Source of the DNA: Actinopolyspora saharensis
Lineage (GTDB): Bacteria > Actinomycetota > Actinomycetes > Mycobacteriales > Pseudonocardiaceae
Length of the DNA: 64,000 bases
NCBI RefSeq assembly: GCF_900100925.1
Contig: NZ_FNKO01000001.1
Coordinates: forward strand, 124,001 to 188,000
Direction of reading: 5' to 3'
Under the pieces are notes generated by a model that was given only the letters and a program-made list of their open reading frames with translations, did no database searches and was not told the DNA's origin. A program made the translations under genes and the position numbers. Shown here one piece after another: positions 41,642 to 50,145 of this stretch; within the stretch, counting starts at the first letter, position 1; every line of letters begins with the position of its first letter.

Positions 41642-42682
41642 ATGAGCACCGCGCGCCTGGTGGAACGCCATCCCGAACTGGGTTCCGAGGAGCTGGTGGC
41701 CGCGCTGGCGCCGCCGCCGCGCTTCGACGAGGCCCGATTCGAGAACTACGTTCCGAACCCGGAGGAACCGAGCCAGGCGGAGGCGGTCGACAGGTGCCGC
41801 GAGTTCGCTTCCGAGGTCGGCGACTCCTCCGCCAAGGGCGGTTCGTGGTTCCGGGCGCTGTTCGGTCGTGGTTCCAAGTCCTCGGCAGGCGGCGGGCGGC
41901 GGCCCGGGCTGTACCTGGACGGCGGCTTCGGCGTGGGCAAGACGCACCTGCTGGCCTCGATCTGGCACGCCGTGGAGGGGCCGAAGGCCTACGCCACCTT
42001 CGTCGAGCTCACCAACCTCGTGGGAATTCTCGGGTTCAACGAGGCCGTGCGCAGGCTGTCCGGGCATCGCTTCCTGGCGATCGACGAGTTCGAGCTCGAC
42101 GACCCCGGGGACACGATGCTGGTGACCCAGCTGTTGTCCAAGCTGACCGAGGCCGGGGTGCGGGTGGCCGCGACCTCGAACACACTGCCGGACAAGCTCG
42201 GGGAGGGCAGGTTCGCCGCGGTGGACTTCCTGCGCGAGATCCACGCCATGGCCGAGCGGTTCAACGTGGTGCGCATCGACGGGCCCGACTACCGTCACCG
42301 GGACGTGGTCGAACCACCGGAGCCCCGGGACGACGCGGAGCTTCGCGAGCTGGCCGAAGCCACCCCCGTCAGCACCCTCGACGACTTCGAGGAGCTGTGC
42401 GCGCACCTGCAGCGGGTGCACCCGTCGAAGTACGGGCGGATGGTCGACGAGGTCTCCGCGGTGCACCTGAGCGGGGTGCACGCCGCTCCGAACCAGGGGG
42501 TGGCCCTCCGACTGGTCGCGCTGGCCGATCGGCTCTACGACCGGGCGGTGCCCGTGCGGAACTCGGGGAGTCCGCTGTCCGCCCTGTTCACGGAGGAGAT
42601 GCTCGAGGGCGGTTACCGGAAGAAGTACCTGCGCGCCTTGAGCAGGCTCACCGCGCTGTCCAACGAGCTCGTCAGGTCGTGA
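41642..42682 (+). CDS. zapE: Cell division protein ZapE (AFG1-like P-loop ATPase)
   Basis: A 346-aa AAA-type ATPase. Walker A is YLDGGFGVGKTHLLASIW, Walker B FLAIDEFELDDPGD, sensor VRVAATSNTLPDKL, and a HAMAERFNVVRIDGPDYRHRD segment is typical of AFG1/ZapE. ZapE modulates FtsZ in Gram-negatives; the actinobacterial role is less clear. It is the Rv2670c counterpart and divergent from the RibD-like gene. A -10 box 6 nt before the ATG argues for leaderless translation. Confidence 0.92.
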   Translation: MSTARLVERHPELGSEELVAALAPPPRFDEARFENYVPNPEEPSQAEAVDRCREFASEVGDSSAKGGSWFRALFGRGSKSSAGGGRRPGLYLDGGFGVGKTHLLASIWHAVEGPKAYATFVELTNLVGILGFNEAVRRLSGHRFLAIDEFELDDPGDTMLVTQLLSKLTEAGVRVAATSNTLPDKLGEGRFAAVDFLREIHAMAERFNVVRIDGPDYRHRDVVEPPEPRDDAELRELAEATPVSTLDDFEELCAHLQRVHPSKYGRMVDEVSAVHLSGVHAAPNQGVALRLVALADRLYDRAVPVRNSGSPLSALFTEEMLEGGYRKKYLRALSRLTALSNELVRS

Positions 42683-42746
42683 CCCGCCCGGCGGTGGGCC
42701 CGTCGGGCGGGACCTGCTCGCCCGCGGGAGGGGAAGCCTCCCGCGG
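42683..42746. terminator. Double hairpin between zapE and rocD
   Basis: Hairpin 1 cccgcccg/cgggcggg (42683-42711) begins at the zapE stop; hairpin 2 ccgcgggagg/cctcccgcgg (42722-42746) lies just before the rocD end. They serve convergent genes. Confidence 0.6.
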
Positions 42747-42752
42747 CGCGGC

Positions 42753-43991
42753 TCAGCTGGTGGTCAGCACCTCCGCGATCGCGTCCAGCCCGGTTTCGAG
42801 GTCCTGCGGGGACATCACCAGGGGCGGGGCTATGCGCAGCGTGTTGTCCTGGGTCTGCTTGCACAGCACGCCGTGCTGGAGGAGCTGTTCGCAGACCTGA
42901 CGACCGGTGGGGCCTCCGGGGGCGATGTCCACCCCGGCCCACAGGCCGCGTCCGCGCACCTCGGAGACGCCGTGACCGCGGAGCTCGTCGAGGCGGTGGT
43001 GCAACCGCTCGCCGAGTTCGCGGGCCCTTTCCTGGAACCACCCGTCGGACAGCAGGCGCACCACGGCACGTCCCACGGCGCAGGCCAGCGGGTTCCCGCC
43101 GAAGGTGGACCCGTGCTCGCCGGGGTGGAGGACTCCGAGCACGGAGCGGTCGCCGACCACGGCCGACACGGGGACGATCCCGCCTCCCAGGGCCTTGCCC
43201 AGGGTGTACAGATCGGCGCGAACCCCCTCGTGGTCGGTGGCCAGCAGCTTCCCGGTGCGGGCCAGCCCGGACTGGATCTCGTCCGAGATCAGCAGCACGT
43301 TGTTGTCGTCGCACAGCTGTCGCAGCCCGCGCAGATACCCTTCCGGCGGGACCACGACCCCCGACTCGCCCTGGATCGGTTCGACGAGCACCGCCGCGGT
43401 GTTCGGGGTGATGGCCTTCTCGACGGCTTCGGCGTCGCCGTACTCGGTGACGACGAAGCCCGGTGTGTAGGGCCCGTACTCGGCGCGGGCGTCGGGATCG
43501 GTGGAGAAGGAGACGAGCGTGGTGGTCCGGCCGTGGAAGTTCGAGCCGGCCACGATGATCTCGGCCCGCTCCTCGGGAACCCCCTTGACCCGGTAGGACC
43601 ACTTGCGGGCCACCTTGATCGCTGATTCCACCGCCTCGGCCCCGGAGTTCATGGGCAGCACCATCTCCGTGCCGGTGAGCTCGGCCAGCTCGCGGCAGAA
43701 CGGTCCGAACTGGTCGTGGTGGAAGGCCCTGCTGGTGAGGGTCACCCGGTTGAGCTGTTCCGTGGCGGCGGCGACGAGATCGGGGTGGCGGTGTCCGAAG
43801 TTCAGCGCCGAGTACCCCGCGAGGAAGTCCAGATAGCTGTGACCATCCACATCGGTCATCCGGGCTCCGGACGCCGTCGCCAGCACCACCGGCAGCGGGT
43901 GGTAGTTGTGCGTGGAGTGGGCCTCGTCCAGCGCGATGAAGTCGGAAGTCTCGGAGGGCGTGTCGCGCACGCCGGGTACGGCCGCTGTCAT
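42753..43991 (-). CDS. rocD: Ornithine aminotransferase
   Basis: PLP enzyme converting L-ornithine and 2-oxoglutarate to glutamate-5-semialdehyde and glutamate. The 412-aa class III aminotransferase has MVLPMNSGAEAVESAIKVARKW, the phosphate/PLP region NFHGRTTTLVSF, ISDEIQSGLARTGKL and the PLP-lysine in TLGKALGGG. FGHRHP and NYHPLPVVL in the N-terminus match ornithine aminotransferases. ATG 43991 lies 6 nt after a TAGCCT -10, so probably leaderless. No arginase or proline gene is adjacent in the window. Confidence 0.9.
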   Translation of the reverse strand: MTAAVPGVRDTPSETSDFIALDEAHSTHNYHPLPVVLATASGARMTDVDGHSYLDFLAGYSALNFGHRHPDLVAAATEQLNRVTLTSRAFHHDQFGPFCRELAELTGTEMVLPMNSGAEAVESAIKVARKWSYRVKGVPEERAEIIVAGSNFHGRTTTLVSFSTDPDARAEYGPYTPGFVVTEYGDAEAVEKAITPNTAAVLVEPIQGESGVVVPPEGYLRGLRQLCDDNNVLLISDEIQSGLARTGKLLATDHEGVRADLYTLGKALGGGIVPVSAVVGDRSVLGVLHPGEHGSTFGGNPLACAVGRAVVRLLSDGWFQERARELGERLHHRLDELRGHGVSEVRGRGLWAGVDIAPGGPTGRQVCEQLLQHGVLCKQTQDNTLRIAPPLVMSPQDLETGLDAIAEVLTTS

Positions 43992-44381
43992 GGCAACAGG
44001 CTATGTCCTCGCAGCGACAGTTTCAGCCGGGACGCATTGCTTTTTCCGAAGCTTCGTTGCGTCGTTCCGGGCCACCGGCTTGTTTCGTTGTCCCGCCGGG
44101 CAGCCAAGGATCGCTTCGTCAGGGGAGGGGGTTTGCGCGTTTCCCGAACGGTGAATCGGTGGTGCCCGCTGCAACGGCTGATCGGGGGCGCGGCCGTCGT
44201 CGTTGGTGGCGGGACACCGCGGGGCGTCGGGGCGGAAAACCGGGGGATTCGAGCGCGGAGCTCCCGCCGAGCGGTGTCACACGATCGTAGCGATTCGCAC
44301 TTGATCCTCCGCGCGTACCTTTTTTGGCTCTTCGCGCACTGATAGTCACAGTGCGTCGATCAAGGTCACCGGAGGTGAGCC
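43992..44381. other. Divergent spacer between rocD and secreted esterase gene
   Basis: 390 bases; includes the rocD -10 (43998-44003) and a T-rich patch near 44318-44326. The strong GGAGGTGA ribosome binding site of the esterase gene is at its right end. No gene seen. Confidence 0.45.
43998..44003 (-). promoter_or_regulatory. -10 element of probable leaderless rocD transcript
   Basis: Minus-strand TAGCCT, 6 nt before ATG 43991, no Shine-Dalgarno sequence. Confidence 0.45.
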
Positions 44382-45230
44382 GTGCGCAGGTCCGTGCTGT
44401 CCAGTTGTCTTTCAACCGCCTTCGCCGTAACGCTGCTGCCGTTGTCCGCCCCCGTGGCCACGGCCGCGGACGCGGAGAGCTCCGACTCGCTCGAGTACGT
44501 GGCGCTCGGGGACTCCTACGCCTCCGGGGTGGGCACGGGAGACTACATCGGGGAAAGCGGTGACTGCCGCAGGAGCGAACTGGCCTATCCGAGCCTGGCG
44601 GCGGCCGAGGCGGGAGCCGAGAGCTTCGCCTTCGCCGCCTGCGCCGGTGCGGAGACCGCCGACGTCCTGGACGGGCAGCTCGCCCCGTTGAGCCGGAGCA
44701 CCGACGTGGTCACGGTCTCCGTCGGCGGCAACGACGCCGGGTTCGTCCCCGTGGTGACGAGCTGCGCGACCGGGGGAGACCAGGCCTGCGACGACGCCGT
44801 CACCGAAGCGGAGAACTACGCCGCGGAACAGCTTCCCGGGCAGCTGGCCGACACCTACGACGCCATCGCCGCGGAGGCCCCCGAAGCGCGAGTGGGTGTG
44901 GTGGGATATCCACGCCTGTTCGAGCTCGGTGCCTGCCTGTCCCCGCTGAGCGAATTCGAGCGGCAGCGCCTCAACGAGGCGGCCGAGACGCTGAACCGGG
45001 CGGTTTCCGAGCAGGCGCGCGCCGCGGGCTTCACCTTCCTGGACGTCGAGGACGACTTCGAGGGGCACGGCGCGTGCGGGACACAACCCTGGATCAACGG
45101 GGTCTCCTACCCGATCGGGGAGTCGTACCACCCGAACGCCGCCGGGCACGAGCGGGGAATGCTGCCGAGCGTGGTCGAGTTCCTGTCCGGAGCGCAGCGC
45201 ACGAGCTCGGTGCCGCCTTCGGCGAGCTGA
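44382..45230 (+). CDS. Secreted SGNH/GDSL-family esterase (SEST-like)
   Basis: A 282-aa secreted hydrolase. The signal peptide MRRSVLSSCLSTAFAVTLLP... ends in PVATA-AD (cleavage about residue 28/29). SGNH blocks are GDSYASG (catalytic Ser), Gly in block II, SVGGNDAG (oxyanion Asn) and SYHPNAAGHERG (catalytic His). Extra Cys residues (CRR, CAG, CATGGDQAC, CLS, CG) form likely disulfides, as in the Streptomyces scabies esterase. GTG 44382 is preceded by GGAGGTGA, an optimal ribosome binding site. Likely cleaves acyl esters outside the cell. Confidence 0.9.
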   Translation: MRRSVLSSCLSTAFAVTLLPLSAPVATAADAESSDSLEYVALGDSYASGVGTGDYIGESGDCRRSELAYPSLAAAEAGAESFAFAACAGAETADVLDGQLAPLSRSTDVVTVSVGGNDAGFVPVVTSCATGGDQACDDAVTEAENYAAEQLPGQLADTYDAIAAEAPEARVGVVGYPRLFELGACLSPLSEFERQRLNEAAETLNRAVSEQARAAGFTFLDVEDDFEGHGACGTQPWINGVSYPIGESYHPNAAGHERGMLPSVVEFLSGAQRTSSVPPSAS

Positions 45231-45278
45231 CGGTGCTGCGCGGAGGTGGTACGACTCCCCTCACGCGGTCGGCCGGGC

Positions 45279-45318
45279 GAGCGCCGGTCCGGCCGGCGCG
45301 GAGGCCGGACCGGCGCTC
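45279..45318. terminator. Bidirectional terminator between esterase and kinase genes
   Basis: Perfect 16-bp arms gagcgccggtccggcc / ggccggaccggcgctc with an 8-nt loop, between convergent genes. Confidence 0.7.
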
Positions 45319-45326
45319 GTGGACGA

Positions 45327-46973
45327 TCAGAGCAGTCGGGGGTCGTACCTGCTCGGCGCGTACTGCTGCAGCGCGGCGCGCAGACGTCTGGCTTCGCGCC
45401 GCCGCTTCCACCAGCCGCCACTGGCACCGATGGTGAATATCCTGCTTCCGCCGTGGTACTCGCGAACGCGGTGCCACCAGCGCGACTCGGGCAGGGAGCT
45501 CGGCGGGACCCACACGGCCAGGGCCTGCTTCTTGCCGGAGCCGACGAGACCGACCCGGCCCACCCTGCTCCAGGGGATGTCCCGGTGCAGTCCCATCCGG
45601 CTCACCCGGATCCCGTCGGGGTTGATCTTGAGTCGGATCGCGGGTATCAGTGCGTTCGCCAGGGAGAGCACCGCGCTGAGCAGCAGCAGGAAGACGGCGA
45701 GCATGAACACTGCCGCGGTCTCGCCCGACACGCTCAAGTCCGTTCCCGTCCGCACCGTCGCGTAGGCGAGCAGCGCCGAGAACCCCGACCACAGCAGTGC
45801 GCCCGCCCTGCCCGCCGTGCGGAACACGGGGCCGGGCAGCTCGTCCCGCACCGTCTGCGGTGGATCGGCGCGGTGGTGTCCGGAGTCGGCGTTGCCCGCC
45901 GCGGCGGGGGATCCCGCGGGAGGAGGTGGTGCGGCCGCTCCGGCGGCGGAAGGCGACTGCGGTGCGCGAACCGAGGGGCCGTGCCCCGAGTCCGGCCCCG
46001 GTCCCGTCACCGTGGCCGGGGCGGGGGCCACTGCGGTGCCGCCTGCTCCTCCCCGCCGGGCGGGCGGTTGCTCGTGGTCCGGTGCTTGCCCGTGGAGCAC
46101 CCGTTCCAGCTGGGCGGTGTGCCCGTTGATCAGTGCTTTCACGTCCGCGGGCAGCCACTCGGCCGAGAAGCGCTCCGAGTTCCCGAGGGTGTCGAGCAGT
46201 TCGCCGGTGCTCGGTCGCGCGTTGGGATCCTTGGCGAGACAGGCGGCGACCGGGGAGCGCACCGCCTCCGGGAGCGCGCTCAGGTCCGGCTCGTTGTGCA
46301 CCACGCGGTAGAGCATGGCCGCGGTGTTCTCGTTGCCGAACGGGGCCGCGCCGGTCGCCGCGAACGCGAGCACCGCTCCCAGCGAGAACACGTCGCTCGG
46401 TGGGGCGACCTCGCCGCCTGTGGTCTGTTCGGGGGAGAAGAATCCCGGTGTTCCGAAGAACATCCCGGTCGCGGTCATGCCGGTCGCGGCCATGGCGCGG
46501 GAGATCCCGAAGTCGATCACTCGGGGGCCGTCCGGGCCGAGCAGCACGTTCGCCGGTTTGAGGTCCCGGTGCACCAGTCCGGCCCGGTGCACGGCCTGCA
46601 GGGCTTCGGCCAGCCCGGCGCCGAGTCCGAGCACCGTGCTCTCCGGGAGCGGGCCGTGCTCGGCGACGGCCTGGTGCAGCGTGGGCCCCGGAACGTATTC
46701 GGTGGCCAGCCAGGGATGAGCGGACTCCGGGTCGGAATCGACCACGGTGGCGGTCCAGAAACCACCCACCGCGGCCGACATGCTGGCTTCGCGGCGGAAT
46801 CGTTCGCGGAACTCGGAGTCCTCGGCGAGCTCCGGTTTGGCCACTTTCACCGCTACGGGGCGTCCTCCCCTGGACACCCCGAGGTATACCGCGCCCATCG
46901 CGCCCTTGCCGATGCGGGCGAGTAGCCGGTAGTCGCCGATCTTGTCCGGATCGCCGGCCAGCAACGGCTGCAC
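45327..46973 (-). CDS. Serine/threonine protein kinase, membrane-anchored
   Basis: A 548-aa Hanks-type kinase. The N-terminal kinase domain (residues ~15-270) has IGKGAMGAVYLGVS, the Lys in PVAVKVAKPEL, catalytic loop HRDLKPANVLLG, and DFGIS. After a Pro/Ala-rich linker there are two transmembrane helices (about residues 385-440), then a PH-like domain (INPDGIRVSRMGLHRDIPWSRVGRVGLVG) and a basic C-terminus. The C-terminal part faces the cytosol, so no extracellular PASTA-like sensor is present. GTG 46973 has GGGGGACG 8 nt upstream. Substrates are unknown. Confidence 0.9.
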   Translation of the reverse strand: MQPLLAGDPDKIGDYRLLARIGKGAMGAVYLGVSRGGRPVAVKVAKPELAEDSEFRERFRREASMSAAVGGFWTATVVDSDPESAHPWLATEYVPGPTLHQAVAEHGPLPESTVLGLGAGLAEALQAVHRAGLVHRDLKPANVLLGPDGPRVIDFGISRAMAATGMTATGMFFGTPGFFSPEQTTGGEVAPPSDVFSLGAVLAFAATGAAPFGNENTAAMLYRVVHNEPDLSALPEAVRSPVAACLAKDPNARPSTGELLDTLGNSERFSAEWLPADVKALINGHTAQLERVLHGQAPDHEQPPARRGGAGGTAVAPAPATVTGPGPDSGHGPSVRAPQSPSAAGAAAPPPPAGSPAAAGNADSGHHRADPPQTVRDELPGPVFRTAGRAGALLWSGFSALLAYATVRTGTDLSVSGETAAVFMLAVFLLLLSAVLSLANALIPAIRLKINPDGIRVSRMGLHRDIPWSRVGRVGLVGSGKKQALAVWVPPSSLPESRWWHRVREYHGGSRIFTIGASGGWWKRRREARRLRAALQQYAPSRYDPRLL

Positions 46974-47110
46974 TGAGATCGTCCCCCTTCGCCGATTCGT
47001 TCCCAAGCGTACGGGCTCCGGTCACCGGTGGTGCACGAACCGGTCGGGGAGCACGTGGCCGGCGACGGCCCGAGGTGCGCGGAGCGGACGGGACGGTAGG
47101 AGCGCTTCGC

Positions 47111-47563
47111 TCAGTTCCGGGCCCGGAGGAACTCGATCGCCCTGTCGGCGTGGGCCGCCATGCGGAACTCGCTGCGGATCACGTGCAGCACCCGCCGGTC
47201 GCGGTCGAGGACGAACGTGTGCCGCTTGACGGGCAGCGGCCCGAACCCGCGGCGCACGCCGAAACCCCGCGCGACCTCCGCGTCCCGGTCGGAGAGCAGC
47301 GGGAACTCCAGGGAGTTCTCGGCTGCGAAGCGGGACTGCTTGTCCACCGGGTCGGGGCTGACGCCCACCGGCTGCGCCCCCAGGGTGGCGAACCGGTTGG
47401 CCAGGTCCCTGAAGTGGCGGTTCTCCGCACCGCATCCCGCGGTCATCGCGGCGGGGTAGAAGAACAGGACAACGAGACCCCCGGTGAGCAGGCCGGACAG
47501 CGACCGGGGAGTTCCGTGCTGATCGGTGAGTTCGAAGTCGGGCGCGAGCTCCCCAGATTGCAC
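47111..47563 (-). CDS. Peroxiredoxin (BCP/PrxQ-like, 1-Cys type)
   Basis: A 150-aa thiol peroxidase: GELAPDFELTDQHGTPRSL, VVLFFYPAAMTAGCGAENRHFRDL and, downstream, QPVGVSPDPVDKQSRFAAE. The peroxidatic Cys is in TAGCGAE. The second Cys expected five residues later in PrxQ/BCP (CxxxxC) is absent (NRHF here), so it must use an external thiol such as mycothiol or another resolving partner. GTG 47563 has GGAGG 6 nt upstream. It diverges from the DJ-1-like gene. Confidence 0.87.
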   Translation of the reverse strand: MQSGELAPDFELTDQHGTPRSLSGLLTGGLVVLFFYPAAMTAGCGAENRHFRDLANRFATLGAQPVGVSPDPVDKQSRFAAENSLEFPLLSDRDAEVARGFGVRRGFGPLPVKRHTFVLDRDRRVLHVIRSEFRMAAHADRAIEFLRARN

Positions 47564-47788
47564 TGATGCCTCCGCTGGTCGGCTTCGGTCGTGCGCCCAA
47601 CCTACCTGTTCGGGCGGGCTCGGTGGTCGCGGTCGAGGTTTCGACCCCTGTGGAGGCGGGTAGAGCGTGGTGACGAGCCGGTCGGCGAGCCCGACGTCAG
47701 CTCCCCGTCGTGCGGACCGCCCGAGCACGGACCGGTTCGCGTGGCCCGGCTGAAGACCGTTGAGCGAAGCGAAGTGGGGTGACCTCGG

Positions 47789-48379
47789 ATGGCGGCTAGT
47801 TTGGACGGATTGCGGGTGGCCTTCCTGATGGCTCCGGAAGGCGTGGAGCAGATCGAACTGACCGAACCGTGGCGCGCTGTCGAGGAAGCGGGTGGGCAGG
47901 CCGAGCTGGTCTCGGTCTCGTCCGGGCCCGTCCAGGCGTTCAACCACCTGGACAGGGCGGACACCTTCACCGTGGACAGAACCGTCGACCAGGTGGGCGC
48001 CGCGGACTACGACGGGCTCGTGCTTCCCGGAGGAGTGGCCAACCCCGACGCGCTGCGGCGGAACGCGGAGGCCGTGCGCTTCGTCGGGGACTTCTTCGCC
48101 GCGCAGAAGCCGGTGGCCGCGATCTGCCACGCCCCGTGGATGTTGATCGAGGCCGATGTGGTGCGGGGCAGGAACCTCACCTCCTATCCCAGCCTGGCCA
48201 CGGACCTGCGCAACGCCGGTGCGAACTGGAACGACGAGCAGGTCGTCGTGGACTCGGGGCTGGTCACCAGCCGCACTCCCGATGACCTGAACGCGTTCTG
48301 CGCCAAGCTGGTGGAGGAGGTGGCCGAGGGCAAGCACCGCGCCCAGGCGCGAACCGCGCAGCGCACCGGCAGCGGGTGA
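47789..48379 (+). CDS. DJ-1/PfpI family (YhbO-like) protein
   Basis: A 196-aa class I glutamine-amidotransferase-fold protein: VAFLMAPEGVEQIELTEPW, DYDGLVLPGGVANPDALR, and the nucleophile elbow AAICHAPWMLIEADVV with the conserved Cys. The family includes glyoxalase III/deglycase-type stress proteins and intracellular proteases; activity cannot be assigned here. ATG 47789 follows GGGGTGA. A plausible oxidative/carbonyl-stress neighbour of the peroxiredoxin. Confidence 0.88.
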   Translation: MAASLDGLRVAFLMAPEGVEQIELTEPWRAVEEAGGQAELVSVSSGPVQAFNHLDRADTFTVDRTVDQVGAADYDGLVLPGGVANPDALRRNAEAVRFVGDFFAAQKPVAAICHAPWMLIEADVVRGRNLTSYPSLATDLRNAGANWNDEQVVVDSGLVTSRTPDDLNAFCAKLVEEVAEGKHRAQARTAQRTGSG

Positions 48380-48497
48380 CCGCACGCCCTCCGTCCCCGC
48401 GCGGAGCGCCGCGGGCAGGCGGGACGGTGGACCGACAGCCACCACAGCGGCGGCCCGGGACGGGCCGCCGGATCAGCACGGTAGGAGCACGACCTCA

Positions 48498-49637
48498 ATG
48501 AAGCTCGGGTACCTGCAGGATGTGTACGACAACCGCGGACCGTTCGTGACGGTGTACCTGGACACCTCCGGCAACGTCGAGGACGCGAGCAGGACGGTCG
48601 GACTCCGCTGGCGTTCGGCCAGGGAGCAGCTGTCCGCCGACGGGGCTTCCGAGGAGGACCTGGGGGCCGTCGACGAGGTGGTCGGAGCGCACCAGTGGCG
48701 GGCCGGACAGCGCGGTCAGCTCGTGATCGCCGCCGGTGGGGAGGTCGTCTTCCGGGACGAGCTGCCCGACTCCCCCGAGGAGTTCTCGGACGACGAGCTC
48801 GCCCGGGTCGGACCGCTGCCCCATCTGATGCCCTACCTGCGGCTGCGCAGTCCCCGGGTGCCCTACGTGCTGGGGTTGGTCGACCGAACGGGAGCCGATG
48901 TGCACGTGGTCGACGCGGGCAGGCACAGCGGCAGCGTCAGCGTGGAGGGCGAGTCGGGGCCGGTGCACAAGAGTCACGCGGCCGGTGAGGGGCACGAGAA
49001 GTCCCATCACGACGCGGTGGAGGAGCAGTGGCGCCGCAACGCGGAGCAGGTGGCCGCCGCGGTGGACGAGCAGGCGCTGCGAGTGGCTGCCGAGACCATC
49101 GTGCTCGCCGGTGAGCGGCAGATACGCAGGATGGTGCACGACCAGCTCCGCAAGGGGTTCCGGGACAGGGTGGTTGCCACGGAGGCGGGTCACCGCGACC
49201 GCAACGCTTCCGAGCAGACCCTGCAGCGCGAGGTCGCCGAGGCCGTGGACGCGGTCGTGCGCGAGCAGGTGGACTCCGCGGTGCAGGACTTCGAACGGGA
49301 GCTCGGCCAGCGCGATCGCGCGGTGGACGGCTGGGCCGACACCGTGACCGCGTTGCAGCGGGGGCAGGTGGGCACGTTGTTGCGCAGCCGTTCCGAGGTC
49401 GGCGATCCCCCGGCGAGTCTGTGGATCGGCCCGGATCCGAAGCAGATCGCCCTCGATCGGAGCGGGCTCGCCGAGCTCGGCGTCTCCGACCCCGAGCAGG
49501 TGTCCGCGGACGAGGCCTTGGTGCGGGCACTGGTGGGCACTGACGCGGAGCTCGTGCTGGTCGATCCGGAGCGGAAGCTGCTGACCGCGGGGATCGGGGC
49601 CGTGCTGCGCTACACCGAATCGGGCGGCGGAGGCTGA
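48498..49637 (+). CDS. Rv2629-like protein (baeRF/Vms1-type release-factor fold)
   Basis: A 379-aa protein. The N-terminal domain MKLGYLQDVYDNRGPFVTVYLDTSGNVED continues into WRSAREQLSADGASEEDLGAVDEVV, and the middle has YVLGLVDRTGADVHVVDAGRHS. The C-terminal alpha/beta domain includes ALVRALVGTDAELVLVDPERKLLTAGIGAVLRY. This matches the Rv2629/baeRF2 family, related to eRF1 and Vms1/ANKZF1 peptidyl-tRNA hydrolases. Rv2629 belongs to the dormancy regulon in mycobacteria. ATG 48498 has AGGAG 10 nt upstream. A role in ribosome rescue under stress is inferred from family only. Confidence 0.85.
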   Translation: MKLGYLQDVYDNRGPFVTVYLDTSGNVEDASRTVGLRWRSAREQLSADGASEEDLGAVDEVVGAHQWRAGQRGQLVIAAGGEVVFRDELPDSPEEFSDDELARVGPLPHLMPYLRLRSPRVPYVLGLVDRTGADVHVVDAGRHSGSVSVEGESGPVHKSHAAGEGHEKSHHDAVEEQWRRNAEQVAAAVDEQALRVAAETIVLAGERQIRRMVHDQLRKGFRDRVVATEAGHRDRNASEQTLQREVAEAVDAVVREQVDSAVQDFERELGQRDRAVDGWADTVTALQRGQVGTLLRSRSEVGDPPASLWIGPDPKQIALDRSGLAELGVSDPEQVSADEALVRALVGTDAELVLVDPERKLLTAGIGAVLRYTESGGGG

Positions 49638-49670
49638 TCCGCGCCCGTCGAGACGGATTGGAGGGACACG

Positions 49671-50003
49671 GTGGCGACGATCGACAGGAAGAGCCTGCGC
49701 GCGAGCCTGTCTTCCGTGGATTTTCCCGCGAGCAAGGAAGATCTGGTGACGCACGCCGAGAACAACGGGGCCGACGAGGAGACCAGGCAGGCGCTGCGCG
49801 CGATGCCGCGGGCCAGTGACTACGCCAACATGACCGAGGTCGAGCGCTCGGTCCTGTCGGACACGTCCGCGGAGGAGGGGCAGAGCGAGGCGGACAAGGC
49901 CGAGCAGAACACCAGGCGCACGGCCGACGGCCTGGCCGAGCACGAGACCGGTACCTCGAGCAATCCGATCGTGGAGGAGCTCGGGGAGAACCGGGGCAGC
50001 TGA
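49671..50003 (+). CDS. DUF2795 domain protein (110 aa)
   Basis: A small acidic protein: IDRKSLRASLSSVDFPASKEDLVTHAENNGADEETRQALRAMP is the DUF2795 fold, followed by a Glu/Ser/Gly-rich tail. GTG 49671 has GGAGGG 6 nt upstream. It follows the Rv2629-like gene by 33 bp and probably shares its transcript. The tail contains SDTSAEEGQSEADK. Function unknown. Confidence 0.8.
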   Translation: MATIDRKSLRASLSSVDFPASKEDLVTHAENNGADEETRQALRAMPRASDYANMTEVERSVLSDTSAEEGQSEADKAEQNTRRTADGLAEHETGTSSNPIVEELGENRGS

Positions 50004-50093
50004 ACCCGTTCCGCGGAGTCCTGCGGTGCGGCCGGATTCGCCGGTCGAGCACCGGTCGCACCGGGCGCCGACGTCGGGGAGCGGTGCAACCGG

Positions 50094-50120
50094 GCACCGG
50101 CCCGACCCCCGGGCCGGTGC
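50094..50120. terminator. Terminator between DUF2795 gene and serine hydrolase
   Basis: Arms gcaccggcccg / cgggccggtgc (11 bp) with a 5-nt loop in the convergent spacer. Confidence 0.65.
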
Positions 50121-50145
50121 TGCGTCAACCGGGTAGGTGGCCCCT

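Noticed and set aside
45094..47025. 643-codon open frame on the same strand as the kinase but in another frame
   Set aside because: Arg/Pro/Gly-rich shadow of the kinase gene typical of high-GC third positions; no domain motifs.
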